DNA from: Amoeboaphelidium protococcarum
Lineage: Eukaryota > Aphelidiomycota > Aphelidea
Assembly (NCBI GenBank): GCA_023515745.1
Contig: JALECJ010000007.1
Span: 62,001-126,000 of the forward strand
Reading direction: 5' to 3'
Length of the DNA stretch: 64,000 nt
Each line of letters begins with the position of its first letter. Position 1 is the first letter of the stretch. The notes below the pieces were generated by a model, which worked only from the letters and a program-made list of their open reading frames with translations, searched no databases and was not told where the DNA came from. A program made the translations under genes and the position numbers. Positions 62,939 through 64,000 of this stretch are shown one piece after another.

Positions 62939-64000
62939 TCATTCGAATGTTTATTATTAGTCCTTCTATAATACTTGATTCGCACCGTCACCAGCAGGAG
63001 AGTTTTCATGTCCGTTACTCTGATGCCCTACAACAGTGTTCGCTCCATATTCTCCATCTTCAGAAGATGTAGCCTGTGAATGACCAGATTCGCGCATTCT
63101 TCCGCCATTTGCTTGTGGTGGATACATCATTGCCTGAGCAGGTGGATAGTATGGGGGAAGAACGTATGGATATGGTGGGTAGTATGGAGTCTGCGGTATG
63201 GCAGGAATGGGCATTGAAGCTTGGCGAGAACCAGCTTTTGGATCTATCCCGTCTTACACATTCATATTCATACCATCAGCAATCGGCACGGGGAAATACG
63301 GAGCAGGAGGATACATACCATAAGCATAGAAATTATTCATTCCCTTCTGTTGCATTCCACTCTTGTAGTTATGGCCATGCTTTCCATACTAGTTCAATCC
63401 AAAGGGACGCGTCGCTTGTGGATCACCTTGAACAGGTTTACCTCCTGGGCCAGTCACTTGGGATGCTTGCAAGCCCTTCAGACCATTGACCAACGAGTAC
63501 TCAACCTGCTCACCCTCTCCCAAACTCTTGAATCCGCCCTGGTTCTTGATCGCGGTGTGATGAACAAAAATCTCATTCACTCCATTAGCATTGAGTTCGT
63601 TCGGATCATCTGGAATGATAAAACCAAATCCCTTGATAGAGTTGAAGAATTTTACATGTCCACTGCGGCGTTTACCACCATCTACCGCGCCGTTCTATTG
63701 CTGCTGATGGTATCCATTCTAATGTTGACGCTGCAAATCCGAAATATTATTGTCGCTGACGGCCGGCACAGCCCCTGAATGACCTTCTCCAGCTTGGTCG
63801 TTCAAACTCGACAACTCGGTGCCACTATCAGCCTGCAGTACAATATTATGGCCATTTCGGTCAATCTCTTTCACCCTCTTATCGTTGGACACTTATCCAT
63901 TACCGTTTATCTAACCAGTACCCAGAACTTCACCACCAGCCGCTCCGCTATCGCTCACTCCCATAGGTGCATTATTGCTATTATCAGTTCCGGCGGTAGA
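62939..64000 (-). CDS. Cold-shock-domain (Y-box-like) RNA-binding protein, 5' end outside window
   Basis: 353 residues are visible, open to the window edge; TGA at 62939-62941. A disordered Gly/Asn/Gln-rich region precedes the cold-shock domain at about 125-205: [19 protein letters not shown] (RNP1), [12 protein letters not shown] (RNP2), [22 protein letters not shown]. After it comes a Tyr/Pro-rich tail ([15 protein letters not shown]). This is the layout of Y-box proteins, which bind mRNA or single-stranded DNA and control translation and storage. UAR codons occur in both the linker and the tail. Confidence 0.9.

Overview
Organism. This is nuclear DNA of a eukaryote that reads UAA and UAG as glutamine and stops only at UGA. 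TAG or TAA sits where glutamine is invariant: five sites in elongation factor 2, GQRCMA in the aldehyde dehydrogenase, VQGAEPL in AIR synthase, and PRQVPEQ in the TM9 protein. Every full-length gene ends in TGA. Several ORFs of 460 to 1220 codons contain no in-frame TGA but many TAA/TAG. With the standard code most of these genes look like rubble. Genes are dense, on both strands, and usually intronless. The 14 introns I could place are 55-77 nt, begin GTA and end GTAG. The EF2 sequence is strikingly fungus-like, glycinamide-ribotide and AIR synthase are fused as in fungal ADE5,7, urease is one polypeptide, and PEX7 plus mitochondrial-type enzymes imply peroxisomes and mitochondria. This argues against diplomonads, oxymonads and probably ciliates. 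I infer a holomycotan, most likely an aphelid such as Amoeboaphelidium, which I recall (unchecked) as using this code.

Layout. 1-6.8 kb: end of a MYST acetyltransferase (+), a myristoylation-type leucine-rich-repeat protein (-), a GIY-YIG/T5orf172-like ORF (+), and EF2 (+). 7.2-9.5 kb: a frame-broken block with zinc-finger-like and retroelement-like pieces (-). 9.5-11.5 kb: a THUMP methyltransferase (+) and a Ser/Gln-rich protein (-). 12-16 kb: decayed non-LTR retroelement remains and several small unrecognised genes. 16-23.6 kb: ADE5,7, a mitochondrial rRNA dimethylase, and a 1221-residue U-box/FHA/Calx-beta/PP2C protein (all -). 24.3-28.5 kb: a receptor-like kinase and APH-1 (+). 28.5-39 kb: an EH-domain protein (-), then an inverted pair of paralogous membrane proteins flanking a ribosomal-L1-domain protein, VPS28 and a 1009-residue amidohydrolase. 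39.8-46.1 kb: a gamma-tubulin complex component (+), a YtcJ-type amidohydrolase (-), an XRCC4/PAXX-like protein (+) and methylmalonate-semialdehyde dehydrogenase (-). 46.5-53.5 kb: urease (+), an alpha/beta hydrolase (-), a hAT-type MITE, an unknown protein (-) and an SDR (+). 53.6-64 kb: an FtsX-like permease (-), a CobW GTPase (+), PEX7 (+), a TM9SF protein (-) and a cold-shock-domain protein (-, cut by the window end).

How they fit. This is mostly a housekeeping region without operons. Themes are endosomal and secretory traffic (VPS28, EH protein, TM9SF, APH-1), nitrogen and one-carbon metabolism (urease, amidohydrolases, ADE5,7), organelle function (PEX7, rRNA dimethylase, MMSDH) and signalling (receptor kinase, U-box/FHA/PP2C). 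The most unusual single object is the U-box/FHA/Calx-beta/PP2C fusion.
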